A stretch of DNA of 31,202 bases from AM-1111 sp046302135 (GTDB taxonomy: Bacteria > Bacteroidota > Bacteroidia > B-17B0 > Aurantibacillaceae). The notes under the pieces were generated by a model. It did not search any database. It was not told the DNA's origin and was given only the letters and a program-made list of their open reading frames with translations. Shown one piece after another: positions 1-8,309 of the stretch. Each line of letters opens with the position of its first letter. Position 1 is the stretch's first letter. The translations under genes and the position numbers were made by a program. The DNA lies in NCBI GenBank assembly GCA_046302135.1, contig JBKCIQ010000104.1, positions 1 through 31,202 of the forward strand, written 5' to 3'.

Positions 1-1
1 G

Positions 2-517
2 AATCAAGAGGTTAAATTAAAGAAGTGCATTCATAAAATTTCAGAAAACTTGACTGATTATATTGAGAAAAAAGTAAAAGAAAAATGTTTTAAAAAAACA
101 GGGAAAATTTATTTTCAGGGTATGAAGTTGTACGAACAACCACAGAAATATGAATTGAAAAAGTTTATTTCCAATCAGATACTGAAAATTAAAGTTGATT
201 TAGATTGGACTAATACAAATGAAATCCATAATCTTAGAAAAAATGTGAGGGAAATTTTAGACATACGTTTTTTCTTCCGGTCGATTGGTTTAGATTCAAA
301 ACTGATAGGTGATTTTAGAAGGCTACATGCTTTGTTAGGCAATTGGCATGACCTGGTAATGCTAAGTAAGTATTTAAGTAAACAAATAGTTAAAGAAAAA
401 AACGTTGTGCTCAGAGAATCTTTAGCTATAAAGTTGAGTTCATCAATTATTTCAAAAAATCAACTTCTGAAATTGGCTAAAAAGCAAATGGCAAAAATAA
501 ATGCCGATTCTAATTAA
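2..517 (+). CDS. CHAD-domain protein, 3' part (5' end off window)
   Basis: The reading frame is open to the left edge, so this is the C-terminal part of a longer gene; a TTG at 50 is in frame but is probably not the start. The visible part carries two hallmarks of the second half of CHAD domains (conserved histidine alpha-helical domain): a His-x-x-Arg-Lys segment (IHNLRKNVREIL) and an LGNWHDL segment. CHAD proteins are helical bundles with basic and His-rich faces that bind polyphosphate or other polyanions, often next to CYTH phosphatases. The partner gene, if any, lies outside the window. The domain call is fairly firm, the function only inferred. The gene ends 45 bp before the next one, on the same strand. 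Confidence 0.72.
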   Translation, partial: NQEVKLKKCIHKISENLTDYIEKKVKEKCFKKTGKIYFQGMKLYEQPQKYELKKFISNQILKIKVDLDWTNTNEIHNLRKNVREILDIRFFFRSIGLDSKLIGDFRRLHALLGNWHDLVMLSKYLSKQIVKEKNVVLRESLAIKLSSSIISKNQLLKLAKKQMAKINADSN

Positions 518-562
518 TTATTTAGAAATTGGTTATCTTAGCTTTCTAAAAATTTTCAAACT

Positions 563-1138
563 ATGTCGACATCTATAACAGGAAATACTTTCCTTATTAA
601 AAAGAAATTGATGAAGCTGCTTGGTTCTGATTTCAGAATTTATGATGCTTCAGAAAAAGAAATACTATTTGCCCACTTAAAGGCATTTAAGCTCAAAGAA
701 GATATTACGCTCTATACTGATGAATCCAAATCTACAGCGGTATTGAACATAAAAGCGAGGAGTATTATGGATTTTTCTTCGGCCTATGATTTTTACGATG
801 TTGCCAGCGGTCAAAAAGTAGGAGCAGCAAAACGTAAAGGTTTTCAATCTATTTTACGTGACGAGTGGATTCTAATGGCTGCCGACAGCGACACAGAAAT
901 TGGAAAAATTCAAGAGGATAGCATGTTAATGGCTCTCCTTAGAAGACTTGTCACAAACCTAATACCTCAAAAATTTGATGTTTCAGTTGATGGTCAGAAT
1001 GTTGGCCGATATCAGAATAATTTCAACCCATTTATTAGTAAAGTTTCAGTTCACATTCATAACCCTGAAAAATTTAATCCACTTTTTGCATTAGGTATGG
1101 GGGTATTACTTTGTGCAATAGAAGGAAAGCAGAGGTAG
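563..1138 (+). CDS. LURP-one-related / scramblase-like (tubby-fold) protein
   Basis: This 191-residue protein has no signal peptide. It follows the LURP-one-related (LOR, YxjI-like) pattern. It opens with a short strand region (FLIKKKLMKLLGSDFRIYD), has repeated strand-turn units of the type D-x-x-x-G-x-x-x-G-x-x (around residues 80-95 and 107-116), and ends in a hydrophobic helix (about residues 172-186, NPLFALGMGVLLCAIEG). In the tubby-like fold this helix threads the 12-stranded barrel. Members bind lipids or membranes, but the bacterial ones have no settled role. It may be cotranscribed with the upstream CHAD gene. Family call is moderately confident; function unknown. Confidence 0.6.
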   Translation: MSTSITGNTFLIKKKLMKLLGSDFRIYDASEKEILFAHLKAFKLKEDITLYTDESKSTAVLNIKARSIMDFSSAYDFYDVASGQKVGAAKRKGFQSILRDEWILMAADSDTEIGKIQEDSMLMALLRRLVTNLIPQKFDVSVDGQNVGRYQNNFNPFISKVSVHIHNPEKFNPLFALGMGVLLCAIEGKQR

Positions 1139-1205
1139 ATTACTTTGTAGTTTACAACTTAATATCTTAGATTCATTTATTTTAACTTAAGTGAGATAGA
1201 TTAAG

Positions 1206-2954
1206 TTAATATTTGATCAATTTTGAATTGAGGATTAGCTCTTTTGATTTAAGAATGTAAATTCCTGCCGCAATATCATTTATAGTAATCTTACCGTCAT
1301 CATCAATTGTTTTAATTGAAATCAGCCTTGCTGATGCATCCTGAATTTCAATGGATTTTCCGCAAATTTTTTTGTCAAAATAAATAATATCGTTTGCAGG
1401 ATTAGGAAAAAATTGGATTATTTTTTCATTTTGGTCTTGGGTACTTAATGAAATTGAAGTGCAATTACACTGTGCACGCACACCTTGCTTATACCGCTCA
1501 AACGCTTCGTTTGTGCCACTAAGGTAATTAGTAGGAATACCGATTGCGGGTAACTCGTAATTTGAATTCATGCATATGGGCCAATTACCTGAAACCAGAT
1601 ACATAGTACTATCAGAAATGTTTCCGGTATTTGCAGGTGTAATGTTTCCTTGAAATTGATTTCCAAATAGAAAGTGGCCATTACCAGCAATCGTATTAAA
1701 TGATCCGGGTATTTCATTACCTATGAATTGAACCGTATCAGTTGCCGGGTTGTTATTCATGAATATCCCGTAAAGATTGGCTCTGTTTCTGTAAAATGTA
1801 TTTAATGGTCCGTTTTTCGCGTGTGAATTGTCGATTACAATATTTCCACAAATATTACCTTCAATCAAATTGCTGAATACGAAATTTCCGTGTAGTACAA
1901 TTTCTCCTGCCGAGTTAGAGGGAAAAAAACCTTCTGTCCAATAAGGATCATTAAAATAATTGTACCCACACACATTTCCATTTGCACCTGCCTGCATTAA
2001 GACACCATGACGTAGGTGTTCAAATATGTTACCTTCCGCCTTGCATTCACCACTTGAAAACTGAAATGAAATTCCATATGCTTTTCCTCCGCCTCCATAA
2101 GAGTGTGCGTGATGAAAATAACTATTGGTAATTTCAATATTTGAACATCGATTAAGTTCTATGTGTGCAAAATTGGTTGAGTCTGATTCAACTCCGTTAA
2201 TCCAGCAATTTACTGCTCTGTCTAAAGCAATAATCGAGGTCTGTGCCACACTGGCATCTTGCCTTATTATCTTGAAACATTCAAATCCTAAATTATTTTT
2301 AGGAATTATTTTTTTAATCCTAGATTTTCTGCTGATAGAATAATTATATCGGAACGGGCTCCTGAAAAATATTTTTTGATTTAAGATACTGTCTATTTTC
2401 ATGATTTGTCCAACCGAACCATATGCCCATGAACTGGAGAGTAAATTACTGTCATTCATCGTTAGGTAGATCCAGTCGTTTGGACTAAAAGTGGCGGATT
2501 GTAATATGTCAACAGAAAAACTGTCTCTTGCTGCGGTTTGTATCAATGAACTTGTGTCAGAATTAACTTGTGCTCCTGTACTACTAATGCAATGTGAAGA
2601 TGAGCCGTTGAGATTAAAAATTAATTGTGTTTGTGAACTACCAGATCCTTGAATTACCAAACTGTCTCTATTAATATTAACTGTAGAGGTAAACAGATAA
2701 TTCCCGGGAGGGAAAAAAATAATTCCCGGTTGGCCAGAAAGCGATGCGACGGCGTTATTAAATGCTGTGTTATTAGATGTAATTCCGGTATTATCTCCTC
2801 CAAAATTCAATACATTAACAGTATTGGTAAATACGGGTTTCGTTCCTGAATAACCTGCATAACTCCAATTTGTTTTTTTTGGGTTGTAATTTTGACTTAA
2901 TAGGGTAAATATTCCAAAAAAATAACAACCCAAAACGAATAGAAATCTTTTCAT
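1206..2954 (-). CDS. Secreted pectate-lyase-fold (right-handed beta-helix) protein with T9SS tail
   Basis: About 582 residues. The first ATG is at 2954; an in-frame TTG two codons earlier is unlikely to be used, because the signal peptide (MKRFLFVLGCYFFGIFTLLSQ) begins at the ATG. Residues of about 50-110 match the N-terminal part of pectate-lyase-superfamily beta-helices (GDNTG..NNTAFNNAVASL, then FFPPGNYLF.STVNI). The middle is a series of short strand repeats rich in Asn and Gly, with N-x-F and G-N-x-I units, as in parallel beta-helices. The last 75 residues form a type A T9SS sorting domain (FFPNPANDIIYF ... GIYILKSKE). It should therefore be secreted and surface-attached. Substrate is unknown; no catalytic triad could be assigned by eye. 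It is transcribed toward the CHAD/LOR pair. Confidence 0.75.
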   Translation of the reverse strand: MKRFLFVLGCYFFGIFTLLSQNYNPKKTNWSYAGYSGTKPVFTNTVNVLNFGGDNTGITSNNTAFNNAVASLSGQPGIIFFPPGNYLFTSTVNINRDSLVIQGSGSSQTQLIFNLNGSSSHCISSTGAQVNSDTSSLIQTAARDSFSVDILQSATFSPNDWIYLTMNDSNLLSSSWAYGSVGQIMKIDSILNQKIFFRSPFRYNYSISRKSRIKKIIPKNNLGFECFKIIRQDASVAQTSIIALDRAVNCWINGVESDSTNFAHIELNRCSNIEITNSYFHHAHSYGGGGKAYGISFQFSSGECKAEGNIFEHLRHGVLMQAGANGNVCGYNYFNDPYWTEGFFPSNSAGEIVLHGNFVFSNLIEGNICGNIVIDNSHAKNGPLNTFYRNRANLYGIFMNNNPATDTVQFIGNEIPGSFNTIAGNGHFLFGNQFQGNITPANTGNISDSTMYLVSGNWPICMNSNYELPAIGIPTNYLSGTNEAFERYKQGVRAQCNCTSISLSTQDQNEKIIQFFPNPANDIIYFDKKICGKSIEIQDASARLISIKTIDDDGKITINDIAAGIYILKSKELILNSKLIKY

Positions 2955-3003
2955 TGGCAAATAATATTGTAAAATAAATCTAATTAATTTATTGAAGGAA
3001 GAC

Positions 3004-4347
3004 CTAGGCTTTCGTCAGGTCAAAAGTTTCTAGAAACTTTGTAGTGTAATTTCCTTTCTTAAATTCTTCGTTTTGCATCAGTTTCAAGTGAAAAGGAATG
3101 GTGGTTTTAATACCTTCAATCACGTACTCGCTTAATGCACGATACATTTTAGCAATGGTTTCTTCACGTGTTTGAGCAATAGTTATTAGTTTTCCAATCA
3201 TTGAATCGTAATTGGAAGGAATCGTATAACCTGCATACACATGTGAATCCACACGAATACCATGTCCGCCCGGCGTATGTAGTGTGGTAATTTTTCCGGG
3301 AGATGGTCTGAAATTATTAAATGGATCTTCTGCATTGATTCTGCACTCCATGGCATGAAGTTGAGGATAATAATTCTTTCCGCTTATGGGTACTCCTGCC
3401 GCTACCAATATTTGTTCACGAATCAAATCGTAGTCAATTACCTCTTCAGTGATGGGATGTTCCACCTGTATTCTCGTATTCATTTCCATGAAGTAGAAAT
3501 TACGATGCTTATCAACCAAAAACTCCACAGTTCCACAGCCTTCGTAATTAACCGCTAAGGCGGCCTTTATTGCGGCTTCTCCCATTGCATCTCTTAACTC
3601 AGGAATCATAAATGGAGAAGGAGTTTCTTCAACCAGTTTCTGGTGTCTTCTCTGAATAGAGCAATCGCGCTCACTGAGGTGACAAGCTTTTCCATATTGA
3701 TCTCCTACCACCTGAATTTCTATATGCCTTGGCTCTTCAATAAATTTCTCCATGTACATGCCATCATTTCCAAAAGCGGCACCCGCCTCCTGTCTAGCAG
3801 AATTAAAAGCAGCTTCAAGATCTTTCTCTTCCCAAACTACACGCATACCTCGACCTCCACCTCCCGCAGTAGCTTTCATCATAATTGGGTATCCAATTTC
3901 TGCGGCGGAACGTTTGGCGTGATCAATGTCTTGTAATAATCCTTCTGATCCAGGAACACAGGGCACTCCGGCTTTTTTCATAGTTGCTTTAGCGGTTGCT
4001 TTGTCACCCATTGAAGAAATCATATCAGGAGATGCGCCAATAAATTTTATTTTATTCTGTGCACATATTGCTGAGAATTTTGCATTTTCAGATAGAAATC
4101 CGTAACCTGGATGAATTGCATCAGAGTTGGTGATTTCTGCGGCTGCAATTATGTTTGCCATATTCAAATAGGAATCACGGCTTGTCGGAGGACCTATACA
4201 AACTGCTTCATCAGCAAATTTTACGTGTAATGATTCTTTATCTGCAGTAGAATAAACAGCAACAGTTTTGATGCCCATTTCTCTGCAGGTACGAATGATT
4301 CGAAGAGCGATCTCGCCTCTGTTTGCTATTAATATCTTCTTGAACAT
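3004..4347 (-). CDS. accC: Acetyl-CoA carboxylase, biotin carboxylase subunit
   Basis: At 447 residues it is the normal length for AccC. It uses ATP and bicarbonate to carboxylate the biotin carried by AccB, the first half of malonyl-CoA synthesis. The N-terminal biotin-carboxylase domain begins MFKKILIANRGEIALRIIRT. The ATP-grasp glycine-rich loop is KATAGGGGRGMRVV, and the catalytic and metal-binding stretch MEMNTRIQVEHPITEEV is intact. It is the last gene of the yceD-rpmF-plsX-fabH-accB-accC run and starts 45 bp after accB ends. The adjacency to accB, rather than to a propionyl-CoA carboxylase beta subunit, supports assignment to fatty-acid synthesis. Confidence 0.96.
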   Translation of the reverse strand: MFKKILIANRGEIALRIIRTCREMGIKTVAVYSTADKESLHVKFADEAVCIGPPTSRDSYLNMANIIAAAEITNSDAIHPGYGFLSENAKFSAICAQNKIKFIGASPDMISSMGDKATAKATMKKAGVPCVPGSEGLLQDIDHAKRSAAEIGYPIMMKATAGGGGRGMRVVWEEKDLEAAFNSARQEAGAAFGNDGMYMEKFIEEPRHIEIQVVGDQYGKACHLSERDCSIQRRHQKLVEETPSPFMIPELRDAMGEAAIKAALAVNYEGCGTVEFLVDKHRNFYFMEMNTRIQVEHPITEEVIDYDLIREQILVAAGVPISGKNYYPQLHAMECRINAEDPFNNFRPSPGKITTLHTPGGHGIRVDSHVYAGYTIPSNYDSMIGKLITIAQTREETIAKMYRALSEYVIEGIKTTIPFHLKLMQNEEFKKGNYTTKFLETFDLTKA

Positions 4348-4392
4348 GGAGTAATTTTTTAAAATCGAAACAAGAAAAAAATATTTACCTAA

Positions 4393-4899
4393 TTAAGCTA
4401 TTGGCTCAATCAAAAATAATGGCTGATCGTACTCAACAGGAGTTGCATCATTAACCAGTACCTTTACTATTCTACCTTTAACATCACTTTCAATTTCATT
4501 GAAGAGTTTCATTGCTTCAATTATACAAACTGTTTTTCCCGGAGCAATTTCATCCCCTACATTTGCAAAGGAAGGTTTGTCTGGTCCCGGTGAGCGATAA
4601 AATGTTCCGATCATTGGTGATTTTATTGTAACATATTTAGACTCATCAGCTGATCCTGAAGCCGGAGGAGTATTTTTCACTTCAGCCGTAGGGGCAACGG
4701 GTGTTTGTACGGGAGCAACAGGCGTATGTACAGGGGCTACAGGAGCGGCCGACTGAAATACAACAGGCGCTTCTTGTTTTAGTTTGCCACTTGATGGTGT
4801 TTTAATTACAATTTTTATTTCTTTGGTTTCAAGCTCTACTTCACTCACACCGCTCTTAGCTACAAACTTGATGAGGTCCTGAATTTCGGTTAGTTTCAT
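4393..4899 (-). CDS. accB: Acetyl-CoA carboxylase, biotin carboxyl carrier protein
   Basis: 168 residues counted from the ATG at 4899 (MKLTEIQDLIKFVAKSGVSE, the canonical BCCP beginning). The same frame is open to an ATG at 4950, but that would overlap the end of fabH and add a non-homologous 17-residue prefix, so it is rejected. After the N-terminal dimer region comes a mobile Ala/Pro/Val linker (about residues 42-80, with repeated VAPVxTP units). The biotinyl domain follows from about residue 88, with the biotin-accepting Lys131 in the EAMKLFNEIES motif. The carrier shuttles carboxyl groups between AccC and the carboxyltransferase, whose subunits are not in this window. The gene begins 28 bp after fabH ends. 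Confidence 0.96.
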   Translation of the reverse strand: MKLTEIQDLIKFVAKSGVSEVELETKEIKIVIKTPSSGKLKQEAPVVFQSAAPVAPVHTPVAPVQTPVAPTAEVKNTPPASGSADESKYVTIKSPMIGTFYRSPGPDKPSFANVGDEIAPGKTVCIIEAMKLFNEIESDVKGRIVKVLVNDATPVEYDQPLFLIEPIA

Positions 4900-4927
4900 T
4901 TTTATTTTTTTTGTGGTTAATATCTGA

Positions 4928-5932
4928 TTATTTTCCAATTTTTTCACCATCGTAGGCCCATTTTACCCAAACGCTTCCCCAGGTAAATCCTCCTCCAAAC
5001 GCACTTATGATTAGATTGTCTCCTTTTTTTAATTGTTTTTCGTAGTCCCATAGCAATAGCGGAATAGTTCCTGCAGTAGTGTTACCATAACGCTCAATGT
5101 TCATCATTACTTTTTCAGGACCGATCCCCATTCTGTTGGCGGTGCCGTCAACAATTCTTTTGTTTGCCTGATGCGGAACAAGCCAAGTAATGTCATCTGG
5201 GTTTAAATTATTTTTTGCCATGATTTGTGCACTTACTTCAGCCATAGAATATATGGCATGCTTAAAAACTGATTGGCCTTCTTGGTAAACGTAATGTAAT
5301 TTTTTATCTACAGTTTCGTGTGATGCAGGGTGTAAACTTCCTCCGCCTCTCATATTAAGGTGAGTCCCGCCGTTTCCATCTGCGTGTAAAACAAAATCCA
5401 TTACACCAAATTGCTCCTCTGTTGGTTCCAAGAGAACACAGCCACCACCGTCACCGAAAATAACACAGGTTGTTCTATCAGAATAATCCAAAATTCGGCT
5501 CATCAAATCTATTCCAACAACCACAACTTTTTTATATCGCCCTGTTTCAATGAATTGAGCACCGGTGGCTAAACCGAAGATAAATCCGGAACATGCCGCA
5601 GTCAAATCAAAACCCCATGCGTTTTTTGCCCCGATTTTTGCACAGATAAGATTAGATGTTGAAGGGAACATCATGTCAGGCGTTACCGTTCCGCAGATAA
5701 GCAAATCAATTTCCTCAGGAGAAATACCTCTTTTTTTACAAAGCAATCGAACTGCATCAGCAGCAACATCACTGGTAGCACGGTTTAAATCATTTTCAAT
5801 CCTTCTTTCTTTGATTCCTGTCCTGGTTTGAATCCATTCATCAGAGGTGTCAACAATTTTGGCCAAATCGTCATTGGTCATTTTATTTTCAGGTAAATTT
5901 CCTGCTACCGCCGTTATTGCTGCTCTGTACAT
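4928..5932 (-). CDS. fabH: Beta-ketoacyl-ACP synthase III
   Basis: 334 residues, normal for KAS III, which condenses acetyl-CoA (or a branched primer) with malonyl-ACP to start fatty-acid synthesis. The Cys-His-Asn triad is visible: Cys114 in TAACSGFIFG, His254 in VPHQANKRI and Asn284 in RYGNTTAGT. The N-terminal half shows the expected DEWIQTRTGIKERR segment, and the C-terminus ends with the usual SAFGGGFTWGS loop. It starts 10 bp after plsX ends, so translation is probably coupled. The priming-substrate preference (acetyl or branched) cannot be read from the sequence, although branched-chain products are common in this phylum. Confidence 0.97.
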   Translation of the reverse strand: MYRAAITAVAGNLPENKMTNDDLAKIVDTSDEWIQTRTGIKERRIENDLNRATSDVAADAVRLLCKKRGISPEEIDLLICGTVTPDMMFPSTSNLICAKIGAKNAWGFDLTAACSGFIFGLATGAQFIETGRYKKVVVVGIDLMSRILDYSDRTTCVIFGDGGGCVLLEPTEEQFGVMDFVLHADGNGGTHLNMRGGGSLHPASHETVDKKLHYVYQEGQSVFKHAIYSMAEVSAQIMAKNNLNPDDITWLVPHQANKRIVDGTANRMGIGPEKVMMNIERYGNTTAGTIPLLLWDYEKQLKKGDNLIISAFGGGFTWGSVWVKWAYDGEKIGK

Positions 5933-5942
5933 ATTGATTAAT

Positions 5943-6881
5943 TCAATTGAATATTTTCATGATTTTGTCCGGTAATTCTGCGTGAAACACTTCCTTGCAC
6001 TGTATTATTTGATTTTTGAATGCAAGGACACTTGAAATTCCATGTCCGATAATCACTGTCCCATTAATTCCAAGTATTGGCGTGCCGCCATATATCTCGT
6101 AATTGAATCTGTTGAAATATTGGTTATCTATTTTATTTTTCCTGATAAGCGTGTAAAAAGATTCTGCCGTTTTTAAAACTATGTTTCCAACGAAACCTTC
6201 GCATACAATCACATCTGCTTTGTCATTAAAAAGATCTCTTCCCTCAACGTTACCCACAAAATTGAAATCCTTACTGTCTTTCATAAGATTATAAGCCGCC
6301 TGTGTTACCAGATTTCCTTTTTCTGCCTCTTCACCAATATTTAGTAAAGCTACTTTGGGCTTGTCAATCTTAAGTACAAACTCAGAATATAATTTACCAA
6401 GTATACCAAACTGATAAAGGACATCGGGTTTGCAATCCGCATTGGTGCCAACATCCAGAATCAAGCCACAGCCCCCGTTTTCTTTTGGTAAAATTGTGGC
6501 AATACATGGCCTGATCACACCTGGGACGGACTTAACAGAAAACATAGAACCGACCAGCATGGCACCGGTATTACCTGCGCTAGCAAAAGCATTGATCTTA
6601 TTTTCTTTTAGAAGCTTGAATCCTAATGCTATGGATGAGTCAGGTTTTTGCGCCAGCGCCTTAGTTGGATGAGCGCCCATATCGATGTTGACTGCTGTGT
6701 GAACATACTCAAAATGATCAGGATTGTACCCTTTGCTTTTGTAGTATTCGCGTGACGCAGCTTCATCTCCTATTAAGACAATTTTAATATCGTTTGGAAG
6801 CTCCTGTCTAGCTAGCCACGCACCTTCCAGCGGGTTGTTGGGTGCAAAATCACCTCCCAGTGTGTCTAAGCCAATATACAT
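5943..6881 (-). CDS. plsX: Phosphate acyltransferase (acyl-ACP to acyl-phosphate)
   Basis: 312 residues counted from the ATG at 6881 (MYIGLDTLGGDFAPNNPLEG). A longer frame starts with TTG at 6908 and adds nine residues that the family lacks, so the ATG is preferred. PlsX converts acyl-ACP to acyl-phosphate, which PlsY uses for lysophosphatidate. Family marks are the N-terminal GGDFAP loop (here DTLGGD rather than the common DAMGGD), the SAGNTGAMLVG glycine-rich stretch, and the DVGTNADCKPD and EGFVGNIVLKTAES segments. It is separated from rpmF by about 178 bp containing a hairpin, so it may also be transcribed separately. A weak promoter-like pair (TTG at about 6952-6954, TATTTTGG at 6928-6935, minus strand) lies in that gap. 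Confidence 0.95.
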   Translation of the reverse strand: MYIGLDTLGGDFAPNNPLEGAWLARQELPNDIKIVLIGDEAASREYYKSKGYNPDHFEYVHTAVNIDMGAHPTKALAQKPDSSIALGFKLLKENKINAFASAGNTGAMLVGSMFSVKSVPGVIRPCIATILPKENGGCGLILDVGTNADCKPDVLYQFGILGKLYSEFVLKIDKPKVALLNIGEEAEKGNLVTQAAYNLMKDSKDFNFVGNVEGRDLFNDKADVIVCEGFVGNIVLKTAESFYTLIRKNKIDNQYFNRFNYEIYGGTPILGINGTVIIGHGISSVLAFKNQIIQCKEVFHAELPDKIMKIFN

Positions 6882-6993
6882 GTTCGATTTCAGGCGGCTA
6901 AAAAACAAAAAAGTAATGAGTTTTTAGCCAAAATAGTATTTTATTTATAAACAAAAAATGTGGAAAAATTGCAATAAACACCCATTTTAAAGC

Positions 6994-7020
6994 AAAAAAC
7001 GGACAAAATGCCCGTTTTTT
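6994..7020 (-). terminator. Hairpin between rpmF and plsX
   Basis: A run of six A plus CGG (6994-7002) pairs perfectly with CCG plus six T (7012-7020) around a small loop, giving nine base pairs plus one more C-G pair after an A/C mismatch. Read on the minus strand it lies 40 bp after the rpmF stop and about 110 bp before plsX. It resembles a short intrinsic terminator or attenuator that would set ribosomal protein and lipid-gene expression apart. The stem is AT-heavy, so strength is uncertain. Confidence 0.5.
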
Positions 7021-7059
7021 ATTGGTTTTTCAATGAAATTAATAAAAAATCAACCGAAA

Positions 7060-7248
7060 TTAAGCGGTTGTTTTCTCCATCACTACTTTTCCTTTGTAGT
7101 AAAGTTTTCCTTCATACCAGTGTGCGCGGTGCAATAAATGTGCTTCGCCTGTGGTTTGATCTATTCCAATTGTTTTAGCAGTGTCCTTAATATGGGTTCT
7201 TCTTTTGTCCCTGCGGCTTTTGGATAATTTTCGTTTGGGATTTGGCAT
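7060..7248 (-). CDS. rpmF: 50S ribosomal protein L32
   Basis: 62 residues beginning MPNPKRKLSKSRRDKRRTH, the standard L32 opening. It continues with the TGEAHLLHRAHWYEGKLYYKGK block typical of Bacteroidota. There is no cysteine anywhere, so this is a zinc-independent form lacking the CxxC pairs of zinc-binding L32. L32 sits near the peptide exit side of the large subunit. It follows yceD by 34 bp on the same strand; the yceD-rpmF-plsX order is very widely conserved. Confidence 0.97.
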   Translation of the reverse strand: MPNPKRKLSKSRRDKRRTHIKDTAKTIGIDQTTGEAHLLHRAHWYEGKLYYKGKVVMEKTTA

Positions 7249-7282
7249 GATTTCTTGTTTTTATTTATTGATATTCAGTTTA

Positions 7283-7813
7283 TTAGTTTTTATTTACCTT
7301 AATGTTTTTTAGTTTTTCCCAAATTGGATTGGTTTCAGTGTCTTCTTTTTCTTCTTCAGTTTCAATTTCTTCCAGCTTTTCTAAAGCCTCGAAATCGCAA
7401 ACCACACTTTCATCCAATTCGCAGGGAACACGTTTAATTGGAAGTGATAACAAGATGAATTCGTAAAGCAACTGACTTACATCAATTTCGGTTTCACCGG
7501 GAGGCAATACAAATATTTCATCTGTAGTTTCACTTACATCCCCGTTTTTCACCACCAGCTTTTCAGTTATTTCAATTGGAAGCGGAACCTGTTTAGCACA
7601 TCGGTCACACAAAATTTCTACTTTGCCTTTAAGATTAAAAATAAGGCTCAATAAATTATTTTGTTTGGTCAACTCAATTTTAGCCGAAACGTTTCCGCCC
7701 AATAACTCTTCATGTTGAACTTCCTCAAAGAACTTGTTGTCCATCTCAATTTCAAAATCATGGGTTCCAACTGCTAGTCCTCCAAACTGAATTACAAACA
7801 TCCTACGGCCCAT
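7283..7813 (-). CDS. yceD: YceD/DUF177-family protein (large-subunit rRNA accumulation)
   Basis: About 176 residues from the ATG at 7813 (MGRRMFVIQFGGLAVG); a second ATG at 7801 (MFVIQF) also fits. A longer frame opens at 7879, but a good Bacteroidota promoter lies inside that extension (7844-7872), so transcripts would begin too far downstream to use it. A purine-rich GAGGAAAG sits about 10 nt before the 7813 ATG. The family core is visible: FEIEMDNKFFEEV, then a CDRC motif and a later Cys pair (VPC...VVC), which together could bind zinc, then an acidic tail. YceD homologues in other bacteria are linked to 23S rRNA accumulation. It is the first gene of the rpmF/plsX/fabH/acc run. Confidence 0.85.
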   Translation of the reverse strand: MGRRMFVIQFGGLAVGTHDFEIEMDNKFFEEVQHEELLGGNVSAKIELTKQNNLLSLIFNLKGKVEILCDRCAKQVPLPIEITEKLVVKNGDVSETTDEIFVLPPGETEIDVSQLLYEFILLSLPIKRVPCELDESVVCDFEALEKLEEIETEEEKEDTETNPIWEKLKNIKVNKN

Positions 7814-7843
7814 GACTTCAAAACTTTCCTCGTAAAAGGACGA

Positions 7844-7872
7844 CAAATATAATGATTTTCGGGAATATGCAA
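7844..7872 (-). promoter_or_regulatory. Bacteroidota promoter of the yceD operon
   Basis: Read on the minus strand, a TTG (7870-7872) is followed after 18 nt by TATATTTG (7844-7851). This matches the Bacteroidota -33/-7 pattern (TTG, 17-23 nt, TAnnTTTG) completely. It predicts a transcript starting around 7837, 20-25 nt before the ATG at 7813, and thereby argues against the upstream ATG at 7879. Confidence 0.7.
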
Positions 7873-7919
7873 GACTCATTGCTTATAAGAAATTTAGAAA
7901 AAAAACCTAACTTTATTGT

Positions 7920-8200
7920 ATGATAACTCTGCAACAAGAACAAATCATCAAAACAGTGACCAAATGGATTAAACCTATACTGATAGGTGTTTTGGGTTTT
8001 TTGGTCGAGGTGAAGAAAATTAAAACAGCGATTTAGATATTTTGACTGACTTTGAATCGAAAGTAGATTTGCTTACGTTGATTGGCATGGAACAAGAACT
8101 TTCCGAATTGCTCGGGGTTAAAGTAGATCTTATAACTATGCGATCCGTAAATGCTTTACTTAAACAACATATTGAAAACGATCTGATCAAGATAATTTAA
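7920..8200 (+). pseudogene. Frameshifted MNT-type nucleotidyltransferase (HEPN/MNT antitoxin family)
   Basis: From the ATG at 7920 the frame reads MITLQQEQIIKTVTKWIKPI then LIGVLG, just as an MNT nucleotidyltransferase should reach its G-S motif, and then runs wrong and stops at 8038. One base appears lost in the six-T run at 7997-8002. In the other frame the protein continues GRGEENKNSDLDILTDFESK, with the D-x-D metal motif, and ends at 8200 with the family-like HIENDLIKII. The intact protein would have been about 93 residues. No HEPN partner follows. A sequencing or assembly error in the T run is the main alternative. The gene is divergent from yceD. Confidence 0.75.
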
Positions 8201-8270
8201 CAATATAACTTTTATTAGGAGTTTTCAAATTTCAATGTAACAAATTCGCAGACATTTATGAATTTACTCA

Positions 8271-8291
8271 ATCTTTAATTGTAACGAAAAT
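8271..8291 (+). promoter_or_regulatory. 21-bp leader element shared with the PIN gene
   Basis: This segment matches 10461-10481 at 20 of 21 positions (one T/C difference, in the CTTTAAtTGTAACG core). Here it lies 19 nt before the ATG of the MNT gene; at the PIN gene it overlaps the start codon. The ATCTTTA part resembles a relaxed -7 box. A looser relative (TAACTTTATTGTATG) lies at the start of the MNT pseudogene. Confidence 0.45.
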
Positions 8292-8309
8292 TATTAATTT
8301 TGAATAGTA

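Noticed and set aside
4899..4950. N-terminal extension of accB from the ATG at 4950
   Set aside because: It overlaps fabH and adds residues unlike any BCCP; the canonical MKLTEIQDLI begins at 4899.
7914..8200. Programmed frameshift making a functional MNT protein
   Set aside because: The slip site is only a six-T run with no downstream stimulator seen, and no HEPN partner follows; decay or sequencing error is simpler.
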